Below are positions 25,120-32,629 of a stretch of DNA of 64,000 nt, in pieces. How positions within the stretch are numbered: position 1 is the stretch's first letter; the number at the start of each line of letters is the position of its first letter. The notes under the pieces are model-generated. The model did no database searches. It was not told the DNA's origin and was given only the letters and a program-made list of their open reading frames with translations. The position numbers were made by a program, and so were the translations under genes. The stretch is from CAG-698 sp964385755. Its GTDB lineage: Bacteria; Bacillota_I; Bacilli_A; ML615J-28; CAG-698. The DNA lies in the NCBI GenBank assembly GCA_964385755.1, contig CAYLPZ010000002.1, positions 62,001 to 126,000 of the forward strand, written 5' to 3'.

Positions 25120-27577
25120 ATCGAAAATTACTGATAAAATTAATAAATATACTGAAAATATTTTACATGATAACATTGAAAGTATTTTCGGTGAACGTTT
25201 TGCTCGTTATTCTAAAACAATTATAACTGAACGTGCACTTCCAGATGTTCGAGACGGATTAAAGCCAGTACAACGAAGAATCCTTTTCGCAATGTTTAAA
25301 CAAGGAATGTTTCCTAAATCACCATATAAAAAATCAGCTCGTATTGTTGGTGAAGTTATTGGTAAATATCATCCACATGGTGATTCATCTGTATATGAAG
25401 CAATGGTAAGAATGAGTCAAACATTTAAAATGCGCCTTCCACTTATTGATATGCATGGTAATAATGGTAGTATTGATGGTGATTCCGCCGCCGCAATGCG
25501 TTACACTGAAGCAAGACTATCAGTGTATGCGGATTTATTATTAAAGGATTTAAACAAGCACACAGTCGGTTTCGTGCCAAATTTCGACGATGAAGAGCTT
25601 GAACCAATTGTTTTACCATCTTTCTTTCCGAATTTACTTGTGAATGGTTCAACAGGGATTGCGGCTGGATATGCAACAAATATTCCACCACATAATCCTG
25701 GTGAGATAATTAAAGCTTTAATTATGAGGATTGATAATCCTAATTGTACTCTTAAAGATATCATGACTATCGTTCAAGGACCTGATTTTCCAACTGGTGG
25801 AATAGTTCAGGGCGTTGATGAAATAATTAGAGCGTTTGAAACTGGTTGTGGAAAAATTGTAGTTAAATCTAAAACAGAAATAGATGAAAGTAAAAAAAAT
25901 TTAAATCAGATTATTATTTCAGAAATTCCTTATGGAGTTAATAAATCTGCTTTAGTTAAGAAAATGACTGATGTAGTTGTTGATAAACAAGTAGATGGAG
26001 TCTTAGAAATAAGAGATGAATCTGATAGAGAAGGATTAAGAATTGTAATTGATGTAAGAAAAGACATCAATTGTGAAGATATAAGAAATTTTTTCTTTAA
26101 ATCTACCGATTTACAAATTAATTTTAGTTATAACATGGTTTGTATCGCTAATAAACGACCTATACAAACTGGATTAATTAAAATATTAGATGCTTATCTT
26201 GATCATCAAAAAGAAATAATTACAAATAGAAGTAGTTATGATTTAGCTCTTGCTAAAAAGAGATTACATATAGTTGAAGGCTTAATCAGCATGGTATCTA
26301 TTTTAGATGCAGTTATTCAAACAATTAGATCATCTTCAAATAAAAGAGATGCAAAAGAAAACATCATGACTTTTTATAAGTTCACTGAAGAACAAGCTGA
26401 AGCTATTGTTATGTTACAATTATATAGATTAACAAACACTGATATCGTTGCTTTACAAAATGAAAAAACAGAATTGCTAGATAAAATAAATGAGCTAGAA
26501 CAAATTCTTAGTGATGAAAAAGTACTACTGAATGTTGTAAAAAATGAACTAATTGAAACATTAAAAGTATTAGACATTCCTCGTAATACTGTAATTGAAC
26601 ATAAAGTAGATGAAACAGTTAAACAAGTTGATGTTAAAGTATTAATTGCAAAAGAAGATGTTGTTTTATTAATCACTAAAGATGGATATGTTAAGAAAAT
26701 GTCTCCTAAAATCTATGGTATTGATGAAGAAAATAAAATCAAAGAAGATGATTTTGTTCTATGTAAATATGATGTTACAACACTAGATACAATGTTATTT
26801 TTCACTGATAAAGGAAGCTATGTATATTTACCAGTACAAGATATTCCAGAAGCAAGACCGAAAGATCAAGGTAGAAATGTTGCGGTAATGGCAAGAATAC
26901 CTGCTGATGAAAAGATTATTTTCGCATGTCCAGTTAGTGACTTTAACGATGAAATATATGTGTTATTTACGACTAAACTTGGATTAACTAAACGTACATT
27001 AATCAAAGAATTAGAAGCTACTCGTTATTCTAAAGCTTTAAAAGCTACAAAACTTCGTGAGGATGATTTAGTTGTTAGCGTAGATATTTGTAAAGGTGCA
27101 GATCATGAAGTTTTAATTGCTACAAAACAAGGTTATATGCTTCGTTATGATGCTAAAGAGATAAGTCTATTTGCACCAGCTTCATTTGGTGTTAAAGCAT
27201 TAGAACTTAAAAATAGACCAGATGATGAGATAATAGGTTCATACTTTGTTGAACCAAAAGATACTTTGTATGTCTTAAATGACAAATGTTGTGTAAGAAA
27301 ATTTAAAGCAAATGATATACCTAAAGGGAAAAAGATTCATGTTGGTAGATTATGTGTAAATATTGGTACACCACCTCAATACTTAATCAGTATGGCCAAC
27401 GTCCATGAAAAAGAACCAGAAGGAAGATGTTATTTAGTTGGTGAATCATCATTCAAACTATTAATTGATGATGAAGATACTAAGAATTTAAATACTAAAA
27501 AACTTACTAGTTTATCTTCTAAAGTAGGAAAACCAATTTGTCTTATTTCCACAAAAACTAGTAAAGACTTTCAGTAA
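25112..27577 (+). CDS. parC: DNA topoisomerase IV subunit A
   Basis: DNA cleavage/religation subunit of topoisomerase IV, 821 residues. The winged-helix region carries DGLKPVQRRILFAM, VGEVIGKYHPHGDSSVYEAMVRM (the quinolone-resistance-determining region) and the catalytic Tyr in AAMRYTEARLS. The C-terminal part is a degenerate beta-pinwheel without a clear GyrA box, consistent with ParC. Start: ATG 25112 has AAGGAGG (25097-25103) 8 nt upstream; the in-frame ATG at 25085 is inside parE with no ribosome site. In the drug-binding segment Ser is present (GDSSVYEA), which is the wild-type state. Confidence 0.93.
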   Translation: MSKSKITDKINKYTENILHDNIESIFGERFARYSKTIITERALPDVRDGLKPVQRRILFAMFKQGMFPKSPYKKSARIVGEVIGKYHPHGDSSVYEAMVRMSQTFKMRLPLIDMHGNNGSIDGDSAAAMRYTEARLSVYADLLLKDLNKHTVGFVPNFDDEELEPIVLPSFFPNLLVNGSTGIAAGYATNIPPHNPGEIIKALIMRIDNPNCTLKDIMTIVQGPDFPTGGIVQGVDEIIRAFETGCGKIVVKSKTEIDESKKNLNQIIISEIPYGVNKSALVKKMTDVVVDKQVDGVLEIRDESDREGLRIVIDVRKDINCEDIRNFFFKSTDLQINFSYNMVCIANKRPIQTGLIKILDAYLDHQKEIITNRSSYDLALAKKRLHIVEGLISMVSILDAVIQTIRSSSNKRDAKENIMTFYKFTEEQAEAIVMLQLYRLTNTDIVALQNEKTELLDKINELEQILSDEKVLLNVVKNELIETLKVLDIPRNTVIEHKVDETVKQVDVKVLIAKEDVVLLITKDGYVKKMSPKIYGIDEENKIKEDDFVLCKYDVTTLDTMLFFTDKGSYVYLPVQDIPEARPKDQGRNVAVMARIPADEKIIFACPVSDFNDEIYVLFTTKLGLTKRTLIKELEATRYSKALKATKLREDDLVVSVDICKGADHEVLIATKQGYMLRYDAKEISLFAPASFGVKALELKNRPDDEIIGSYFVEPKDTLYVLNDKCCVRKFKANDIPKGKKIHVGRLCVNIGTPPQYLISMANVHEKEPEGRCYLVGESSFKLLIDDEDTKNLNTKKLTSLSSKVGKPICLISTKTSKDFQ

Positions 27578-27592
27578 GGATAGGTAATATGT

Positions 27593-28609
27593 ATGTATTG
27601 TTTAACAAATATAAACCATTATTCAATTCCTAATGACATTGTTGTTACATTAAGTAAAATATATCGTTTTATTGGTAATAATGATTTTTACATTAAAACT
27701 TTAGGAAACGATATTTCAAAAGTCATTGAAATGACGGTTGAAAAAGACGCTTACTACTTAGGTAAGATATTAAAAGTTGATATCTCTGAAGCAAGAAGTA
27801 AATTAATTGTTAGTAAAGATTCTTCACCAAGAAACAAAGAAGAAAGTACGTTATATAACATTAAAGATTTACTTGGTTCTATCCAACAAAAATACCAAAA
27901 GTTAACATTACAAAGTAATGATTTACATAACGCACTAAATTATGTTTACTCAAGTTACCATCCTATTAAATTTAGTTTAACAGAAGGTGGAAGAAGTGTT
28001 TTAGCTTCTCAAGGACATAAAAGTAAAAGATTAGTATTAGATGAGATGAATGAAATGATGAAAAAAATTATATCAAGCGAATCGTTTGAACATATATTAT
28101 TAAATCTTCATTATTTCATTGATATTTCAAATCTTAAACCATTTGATTCTCATAATGAAACTCTTTCACTACTTGTTTTATATCAATTAATCTTATCAGC
28201 TGATTTAAATTGCTTTAAATATGTTAGTTTCTTTCAGCTATTATATAATGACTATGAAGCATTTTTAGATGAGTTATGTAAAGCAAGTGTTAACTGGAAA
28301 GAAGGACTTTCACAAACAACTGAGTTTGTTCGTTTCTTCTTAAATATCATTTTAAAGGCATACGAAAATGCGGACGCAATTATTAATAATTACTTATTTG
28401 ATAAAGCAAATAAAAAACACGAAAACATCGAAAGTACAATTCTTAATATGAAATCAACTTTTACAAAAGATCAAATAAGACTAATGTATCCTTATGTAAG
28501 CGAGTCGACAATTAATAGGGCATTAACTGCTCTAAGAAATGATGGTCTAATAAAACCTCTTGGTAAAGGTCGTAGTGCTAAATGGATGATTATAAAGAAA
28601 CGTTATTAA
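27593..28609 (+). CDS. Fic-like protein with degenerate active site and C-terminal winged helix
   Basis: 338 residues, no signal or membrane span. The middle (about residues 165-200) reads LLNLHYFIDISNLKPFDSHN, which can be aligned to the Fic motif HxFx(D/E)GNGRxxR, but the catalytic His, both Gly and both Arg are replaced, leaving PF and N. The C-terminus (about 285-338) looks like a winged helix (YVSESTINRALTALRNDGLIKPLG), as in many Fic-family regulators. If related, it is not an active AMPylase and could be a DNA-binding protein. It starts 15 bp after parC and is probably cotranscribed. Family placement is tentative. Confidence 0.5.
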   Translation: MYCLTNINHYSIPNDIVVTLSKIYRFIGNNDFYIKTLGNDISKVIEMTVEKDAYYLGKILKVDISEARSKLIVSKDSSPRNKEESTLYNIKDLLGSIQQKYQKLTLQSNDLHNALNYVYSSYHPIKFSLTEGGRSVLASQGHKSKRLVLDEMNEMMKKIISSESFEHILLNLHYFIDISNLKPFDSHNETLSLLVLYQLILSADLNCFKYVSFFQLLYNDYEAFLDELCKASVNWKEGLSQTTEFVRFFLNIILKAYENADAIINNYLFDKANKKHENIESTILNMKSTFTKDQIRLMYPYVSESTINRALTALRNDGLIKPLGKGRSAKWMIIKKRY

Positions 28610-28630
28610 TAAAATACAATTAAAATAAGT

Positions 28631-28660
28631 TATTAAAACCATTTTCTGAGAAGATTATTT
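28631..28660 (-). repeat. Intergenic repeat copy R1
   Basis: Read on the minus strand it starts AAATAATCTTCTCAGAAAAT and continues GGTTTTAATA. Same core as copies at 30093 and 39058. A partly complementary tract TCAGAAAACGG (28694-28704) could fold back onto it. Confidence 0.7.
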
Positions 28661-28710
28661 ATAAAAACCTTAGTAATTATAAAGTAATTTTATCAGAAAA
28701 CGGACTATTA

Positions 28711-28741
28711 AAATCATTTTGTTAACCAAAATGATTTTTTT
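28711..28741. terminator. Rho-independent terminator after the Fic-like gene
   Basis: Perfect 11-bp stem AAATCATTTTG / CAAAATGATTT, five-base loop TTAAC, followed by a T-run. It ends parE-parC-fic. Confidence 0.85.
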
Positions 28742-28804
28742 GTTTTATATGTCATAAAGATTACATTTTATCAATTTTTGTAATAGTAAATAAGAATTAT
28801 TTTA

Positions 28805-28833
28805 TTGATAAAATAATAAAAATTTTATATAAT
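28805..28833 (+). promoter_or_regulatory. Promoter of the 281-residue TPR-like membrane protein
   Basis: TTGATA (28805-28810), 17-bp spacer, TATAAT (28828-28833). Transcription would start near 28840, leaving a leader of only about 13 nt that consists almost entirely of the GAGGTG ribosome site. Confidence 0.8.
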
Positions 28834-28852
28834 AATTAAGCGAGGTGACATG

Positions 28853-29698
28853 ATGAAAAAAAGTAGATTTTACTTTGCAATAACATCATACATAATCATA
28901 ATATTAAGTATTTCATTAAGTTTATATTATCCAGGAAAGCTAATAACATTATCATATTTTGTAACAATTTTTTTATTATTATCTAGTTTTATAAAGAAAA
29001 GAAATGAAGTGAATGAAATAAGATCTTATTTATTGAAATATGTAACAGATTATGAAGTAAATGAATTTGTTGAAAATATAAACAATTTTGAGAAAAAATG
29101 TATTTTCTTTAATAAAAAACAAAGAAGAAGTTTTAATCTTTATCACGTACAAGCTTATATTGATCAAGGAGATTTTAATAAAGCAGAAGAATTACTTTTA
29201 GACATTGACTTGTCCGTTAATTCATTTAATAAAACAACAAAATTTATTTATTTAATAAGTTGGTGTGATTTATTTTTTTATCAGAAAAAACCTGATAAAA
29301 TGCTTTATACAATCGAAAAATTAACAACTATGATTGATAATGAAAGAAATGCAAATCTAAAATTTAATTTTATAAAAAATGTTCAATCATCTTATTGGAA
29401 ATATCAAATTCTAACTAATAGAAATTTAGACAAAATAAAACCAGAAATAGATAGAATCAATTTATATTTAAAAAATCAACCTGTATTAATGAAAAAAGTT
29501 GAATTTCTTTATATGAGTGGTTTAATACATTTAAAAGAAAAAAATTACTCTGAAGGAATAAAAAAATTTGAAGAACTAAAAAATATATATAAAAATGAAA
29601 ATGCTTATATTGTAAAAGAAACAAATAAGATTCTAGATAATTATTATAAAATAAAAAACATAAGCCCGATAGGAGAAGAATATCTTTCTAATGCTTAA
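28853..29698 (+). CDS. Unknown protein: two membrane spans plus TPR-like helical domain
   Basis: 281 residues, not recognised. Two hydrophobic segments near the N-terminus (FYFAITSYIIIILSIS and LITLSYFVTIFLLLSSF, about residues 6-50) are followed by a soluble helical region with repeat-like pieces (FNLYHVQAYIDQGDFNKAEELLLDI; FLYMSGLIHLKEKNYSEGIKKFEEL) typical of TPRs. It is probably a membrane-anchored scaffold facing the cytoplasm. ATG 28853 is 5 nt from GAGGTG and preferred over ATG 28850, which is 2 nt away. It has its own strong promoter and is the last plus-strand gene before the dif site. Confidence 0.65.
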   Translation: MKKSRFYFAITSYIIIILSISLSLYYPGKLITLSYFVTIFLLLSSFIKKRNEVNEIRSYLLKYVTDYEVNEFVENINNFEKKCIFFNKKQRRSFNLYHVQAYIDQGDFNKAEELLLDIDLSVNSFNKTTKFIYLISWCDLFFYQKKPDKMLYTIEKLTTMIDNERNANLKFNFIKNVQSSYWKYQILTNRNLDKIKPEIDRINLYLKNQPVLMKKVEFLYMSGLIHLKEKNYSEGIKKFEELKNIYKNENAYIVKETNKILDNYYKIKNISPIGEEYLSNA

Positions 29699-29746
29699 TA
29701 ATTAATAATAAAATTATTCTAAAACGATAATATAAGGATTAAAAAT

Positions 29747-29793
29747 AAAAGGTTATTAACATTAACTAAAGAAGTTTGTTAATAACTTTTTAT
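29747..29793 (+). terminator. Terminator after the TPR-like gene
   Basis: Stem AAAAGGTTATTAAC (29747-29760) / GTTAATAACTTTT (29778-29790) with one G-T pair and a 17-base loop, followed by T-rich DNA. The arms also match the TGTTNATAA box found nearby. Confidence 0.7.
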
Positions 29794-29813
29794 TATATAA
29801 TTATACTTATTTA

Positions 29814-29841
29814 ACTTCCTATAATATATATTATGTTAAAT
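29814..29841 (+). other. dif: dif chromosome dimer resolution site
   Basis: 28-bp XerC/XerD site. Left arm ACTTCCTATAA (29814-29824), central region TATATA (29825-29830), right arm TTATGTTAAAT (29831-29841). The right arm equals the canonical XerD-binding arm of E. coli dif, and the whole site differs from Bacillus subtilis dif at only three positions as I recall that sequence. Position supports it: genes converge here, parE-parC and a xerD gene are close by, and it lies in a non-coding gap. Recombination here would resolve chromosome dimers before division. Confidence 0.92.
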
Positions 29842-29887
29842 AAATTATATAAACGCTGAGCCTATGAAAAAGTTTCTATTGTTGAAT

Positions 29888-29954
29888 TGTTTATAACTTG
29901 TTAATAACTGTTGATAACTCAATGTTATCAACAATTTATTATGAGTTATAAACA
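29888..29954. repeat. TGTTNATAA box cluster with 65-bp dyad next to dif
   Basis: Five copies of TGTTNATAA or its complement: 29888, 29899 and 29909 (plus) and 29925 and 29946 (minus). The outer arms GTTTATAACT (29889-29898) / AGTTATAAAC (29944-29953) and inner arms TGTTGATAAC (29909-29918) / GTTATCAACA (29924-29933) share the same centre at 29921. The three plus copies are spaced about 10-11 bp, one helical turn. Further single copies lie at 29753, 29777 and 30053. The 9-mer is one base from the DnaA box TTATNCACA. Binding protein unknown. Confidence 0.75.
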
Positions 29955-30092
29955 TTTATAAAAATAATAATCTGTAATAATGATTTTATTATTTTAAACG
30001 ATTATTAATTTGATAATGTATTTAATAAATTAAGTAAGTATAAATATGAGCTTGTTTATAAAATTTTTATTATTAGTTATTAAGATTTTAAA

Positions 30093-30121
30093 AAATAATC
30101 TTCTCATAAAGTGATTTTAAC
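30093..30121 (+). repeat. Intergenic repeat copy R2
   Basis: Starts AAATAATCTTCTCATAAAGT and continues GATTTTAAC; same core as R1 and R3, one mismatch in the CTCAG/CTCAT step. It lies immediately before a terminator hairpin. Confidence 0.7.
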
Positions 30122-30128
30122 AAATAAA

Positions 30129-30158
30129 AAAATCAGTTTTTCAACTGATTTTATTTTT
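30129..30158. terminator. Bidirectional terminator hairpin in the dif region
   Basis: Stem AAAATCAGTT / AACTGATTTT with loop TTTC, an A-run to the left and T-rich DNA to the right. It may stop read-through from both sides of the terminus. Confidence 0.75.
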
Positions 30159-30465
30159 AGTCTTTAATTTCGTTTATTTTTGTTTTCGTTAATCTATGAT
30201 TAATTATTCTAATGTACTATTAAAATCGATTATAGATTAAATATTAGTCTAATTTTTTAAAATGTATATGTTATTTATATTTTTTATATTTTATAAATAT
30301 TATTTTAAATATTATATTATTAAAAATATACTTAATATTAAGTTTTAATCAATTTTAATTTTATTTGATTAATTATATTATTAATTTGTTAAAATTGATT
30401 TTAAATTAAATTTAAGGGTATTTTTGTTTTTATAAATAATAATATATACTTCTTCTCTTCTTTTT

Positions 30466-31650
30466 TTATAAATCTTTTAAAAAGCTTTTACCTATTTTAG
30501 TTTGTGGTAGATTGAAGTTTTCTAGAATTGTGGCACCAATATCACCAAAGCTTTCTCTTGTGCCTAAATCTATTTTATTGATATTTTTATTATAGACAAG
30601 TAGTGGAATATATTCTCTTGTATGGTCTGTTCCTGTATGAACTGGATCATTACCATGATCTGCGCAAATTATTAATAAATCATCATCTTTGATAAAATTA
30701 ATCATCTCAGACAATTGTTTATCAAAGCTTTCTAAGCATTGTGCATAGCCTACTGCGTTTCTGCGGTGGCCATAAAGAGCATCAAAGTCAACTAAGTTAA
30801 CAAAGCATAATCCGGTAAAATCTTTATTTTTACATATTTCTATTGTTTTATTCATTCCATCTTCATTAGATACAGTTTTTTGATAATCAGTAATTCCTTC
30901 ACCATCAAAAATATCTCTTATTTTTCCTATTCCAATAACGTCATAATTATTTTCTTTTAAAATGTCTAATGCAGTTTTACCAAATGGTTTTACAGCATAG
31001 TCATGTCTTCTTGGCGTTCTTGTAAAATTATCTTTGTTTGTACCTATAAATGGTCTAGCAATTATTCTACCAACCATCCATTCAGGGTTATCAAGTGTAA
31101 TTTTTCTTGCAATTTCACAAACACGATAGAGCTCTTCTACTGGGATAGTTTGTTCGTTTGCGGCGAGTTGCAACACAGAATCAGCTGAAGTATATAAAAT
31201 AATTTCACCTGTCTTTATATGTCTTTCACCTAAGTCTTTAATGATTTCAGTTCCGCTTGCGGAAATGTTACCAATAAATTTATGACCTGATAAATTTTCT
31301 AGCATATCAATTAATTCTTTTGGAAAACCATTTTCTGTAAATGATGGAAAACTTTTAGTAACTTCTAAGCCCATTATTTCAAAATGTCCTGTTAATGTAT
31401 CTTTACCAACACTTAATTCATGGCATTTACCATAGCTAGCCTGTGGGTTATTATTCTTACTTGTATTATTAATATCAGTAATATTGCCTAATCCTAGTTT
31501 TTGTAAACATGGAATACTAAAGTCATTTTTACTATAACTTAAATGTTTTAAAGTGTTTACGCCTTTATCACCATATTTGTAGCTCTCAGGTGCTTCACCA
31601 CAACCTACTGAATCTGCCACAATAACAAAAATTCTTTTAAATTTTTTCAT
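30466..31650 (-). CDS. deoB: Phosphopentomutase
   Basis: Interconverts (deoxy)ribose-1-phosphate and -5-phosphate in nucleoside salvage, using two metal ions. 394 residues, the usual length. Alkaline-phosphatase-superfamily metal motifs: N-terminal IVADSVGCGEAPE, central DTLTGHFE (the catalytic Thr), LVDFDALYGHR, and C-terminal ADHGNDPVHTGTDHTREYIPLL. TAGGAG lies before the ATG. It follows xerD by 60 bp on the same strand, the xerD-deoB (ripX-drm) order of Bacillus. Here it is the gene nearest to dif on the right. Confidence 0.96.
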   Translation of the reverse strand: MKKFKRIFVIVADSVGCGEAPESYKYGDKGVNTLKHLSYSKNDFSIPCLQKLGLGNITDINNTSKNNNPQASYGKCHELSVGKDTLTGHFEIMGLEVTKSFPSFTENGFPKELIDMLENLSGHKFIGNISASGTEIIKDLGERHIKTGEIILYTSADSVLQLAANEQTIPVEELYRVCEIARKITLDNPEWMVGRIIARPFIGTNKDNFTRTPRRHDYAVKPFGKTALDILKENNYDVIGIGKIRDIFDGEGITDYQKTVSNEDGMNKTIEICKNKDFTGLCFVNLVDFDALYGHRRNAVGYAQCLESFDKQLSEMINFIKDDDLLIICADHGNDPVHTGTDHTREYIPLLVYNKNINKIDLGTRESFGDIGATILENFNLPQTKIGKSFLKDL

Positions 31651-31710
31651 ATTTATTACTCCTATTTTTATATTTAATTATGTTCATAATTTATTTTTAA
31701 ATATATTTAG

Positions 31711-32625
31711 TTATTTATTGCTTTTGGAATGAGGATGCGTTTTATCATAGATTTTACGTACTTGTTGATTGTTGATTTGTGTATAAATTTCTGTTGTTGA
31801 GATGTCTTCATGACCAAGTAATTCTTGAATGAAACGAAGATCTAAACCACTTGCTAAAAGATGAGTTGCAAAACTATGTCTTAACTTGTGTGGTGAAATC
31901 TTTTTTTTAATGTTTGCTTCTTCAGCTTTTTTATTAAGCATTATAAAGAAATTTTGTCTTGTCATTTTATCACCAGAATGCGATAAAAAGACATAATCAG
32001 TATTTTTATTTTTTATTAAAATTGGTCTAGATTTCTCAAAGTACAAAGAAAGAATTTCTTTAGCTTTATCGCCAAAGGGAACAATTCTTTCTTTTGATCC
32101 TTTTCCAAAAACATTTAGTATTTGCATTTGCATATGAATATTTGATATTTTAAGTTCGATTAATTCACTAACACGTAAACCACAAGAGTAACAAAGCTCA
32201 ATCATTGCTTTATCTCTTATATCAATTGGCGAATCTGTAGTAAATACATTTAATAATGCATCAACTTCTTCTAAAGATAAAACAACGGGAAGTTTCTTTT
32301 CTTTCTTAGGGTTAGTTATCACTTTCGCAACATTTTGTTTAGTATAACGATATTTAACTAAAAAAGAATGAAAAGATTTAACTGATGAAAGTTTACGTGA
32401 AAGACTAGTTGTTGATATTCGTTTTCTTTTTAGATACGCTAAGTAGTCTCTAACATGTGAGCTTGTAATGTTTTCAGGAGTAGAAATTTCTTTTAAACTA
32501 TCTAAATATATGCAATAGTCTTTAATATCTTTATAGTAATTTAAAACAGTATTTTCACTTAAATGTAATTCTGTTCTTATATATAGTTCATATTCTGGTA
32601 AATAGTTATCGAGTAGATTTGCCAT
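31711..32625 (-). CDS. xerD: Tyrosine recombinase XerD
   Basis: Site-specific recombinase acting at dif to resolve chromosome dimers with XerC. 304 residues: SAM-like N-terminal core-binding domain (residues 1-95) and C-terminal catalytic domain. Active-site residues: R151 (SCGLRVSEL), K175 (GKGSKER), H246 and R249 (PHKLRHSF), H272 (LLGHEDIST) and the nucleophile Y281 (TEIYTQ). XerD is preferred over XerC because deoB follows directly, as in Bacillus. GAGGAG overlaps the hemW end, so it is in a hemW-xerD-deoB operon. The gene lies about 1.9 kb from its target site. Confidence 0.93.
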   Translation of the reverse strand: MANLLDNYLPEYELYIRTELHLSENTVLNYYKDIKDYCIYLDSLKEISTPENITSSHVRDYLAYLKRKRISTTSLSRKLSSVKSFHSFLVKYRYTKQNVAKVITNPKKEKKLPVVLSLEEVDALLNVFTTDSPIDIRDKAMIELCYSCGLRVSELIELKISNIHMQMQILNVFGKGSKERIVPFGDKAKEILSLYFEKSRPILIKNKNTDYVFLSHSGDKMTRQNFFIMLNKKAEEANIKKKISPHKLRHSFATHLLASGLDLRFIQELLGHEDISTTEIYTQINNQQVRKIYDKTHPHSKSNK

Positions 32626-32629
32626 TATT

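Larger units (their letters stand above)
29699..30465. other. Replication-terminus intergenic region containing dif
   Basis: 767 bp without a credible gene, extremely AT-rich, between convergent transcription units. In order it holds a terminator (29747-29790), the dif site (29814-29841), TGTTNATAA boxes with a 65-bp dyad (29888-29954), repeat copy R2 (30093-30121), a terminator (30129-30158), and two long inverted repeats: TTAATCTATGAT / ATTATAGATTAA (30189-30240, one G-T pair) and AATCAATTTTAA / TTAAAATTGATT (30347-30400, perfect 12 bp). No clear deoB terminator is seen right after 30466. Confidence 0.85.

Noticed and set aside
23161..27577. Naming the topoisomerase pair gyrB-gyrA
   Set aside because: ParE-like sequence wording, the divergent plsY neighbour and the lack of a clear GyrA box fit parE-parC better.
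29753..30061. Reading the TGTTNATAA cluster as oriC
   Set aside because: No dnaA, dnaN, rpmH or other origin genes are near, genes converge here instead of diverging, and a dif site is adjacent. The boxes also differ from the DnaA consensus by one base.
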